DNA of 5,593 bases, taken from positions 1-5,593 of the forward strand of contig JALVEX010000032.1 in the NCBI GenBank assembly GCA_027030435.1, in the 5' to 3' direction. Positions 5,524 through 5,593 of the stretch are shown here, piece after piece. Position numbers and translations under genes: made by a program. The first letter of the stretch is position 1. Each line of letters opens with the position of its first letter. The stretch is from Paracoccaceae bacterium. GTDB taxonomy: Bacteria > Pseudomonadota > Alphaproteobacteria > Rhodobacterales > Rhodobacteraceae. The notes below the pieces were generated by a model, which ran no database searches, was not told where the DNA came from, and saw only the letters and a list, made by a program, of their open reading frames with translations.

Positions 5524-5593
5524 CAACTCGGCGCAGCCCCCGGAAGATAGGCCGGTTCGTCGGGCCGGATTTCCGGCCGTTTCGGCGGTGGCG
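5520..5593 (-). CDS. C-terminal end of an unidentified upstream gene
   Basis: The minus strand carries 23 codons ending in TGA at 5522-5520, reading in from beyond the window. The visible end is proline-rich, with PEIRPDEPAYLPG and a final SW. It is too short to identify. The TGA overlaps the GTG start of the polyferredoxin in the four-base form GTGA, typical of translationally coupled operon genes; this is the main reason for believing in it. The polyferredoxin frame is also open here, so an N-terminal extension of that protein is the alternative. Confidence 0.55.
   Translation of the reverse strand, partial: PPPKRPEIRPDEPAYLPGAAPSW

Noticed and set aside
4579..5550. 323-codon plus-strand open frame antisense to the polyferredoxin
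   Set aside because: The minus-strand frame has repeated CxxCxxCxxxC motifs that cannot arise by chance. The antisense product has no recognisable features.

Overview
This 5.6 kb window of high-GC DNA comes from a proteobacterium. An alphaproteobacterium of the Rhodobacter type is the best guess, from the strong G/C third-position bias and the style of the acyl-CoA ligase; no rRNA or other phylogenetic marker confirms it. Four protein-coding genes are well supported, two of them cut by the window edges. One fifth, very weak small ORF is possible. No tRNA, rRNA, CRISPR array or mobile element was seen.

Layout. From the left edge to 1027 (+ strand) lies the C-terminal two thirds of an AMP-forming acyl-CoA synthetase resembling the medium-chain (ACSM) type, entered inside its ATP-binding loop. 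A convergent intergenic stretch of about 270 bases follows (1028-1299), with a candidate hairpin terminator near 1059-1113. Everything to the right is on the minus strand and reads as one compact operon, in transcription order: the last 23 codons of an unidentified gene (5593-5520); a cysteine-rich polyferredoxin (5523-4549); a membrane sensor histidine kinase (4549-2639); and an NtrC-like response regulator (2631-1300). The first two junctions overlap by 4 nt and 1 nt, and the third is within a few nucleotides, so translational coupling is likely.

How it may work together. The kinase has a periplasmic domain with a CXXCH heme-c attachment motif and a cytoplasmic PAS domain with a Cys/His cluster, so it has two possible redox inputs. 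The polyferredoxin has ligands for about four [4Fe-4S] clusters plus two extra cysteine sets, and is translated immediately before the kinase. The response regulator keeps an intact receiver domain and Fis-type DNA-binding helix-turn-helix. Its AAA+ domain lacks the sigma54-contacting GAFTGA loop, has an altered Walker B motif and lacks both expected arginine-finger residues. It therefore looks like a sigma54-activator relative that no longer works through sigma54. The coherent inference is a redox or respiratory two-component system co-expressed with an iron-sulfur protein, probably serving an anaerobic or respiratory enzyme encoded upstream, outside the window. The acyl-CoA synthetase is convergent and probably unrelated.
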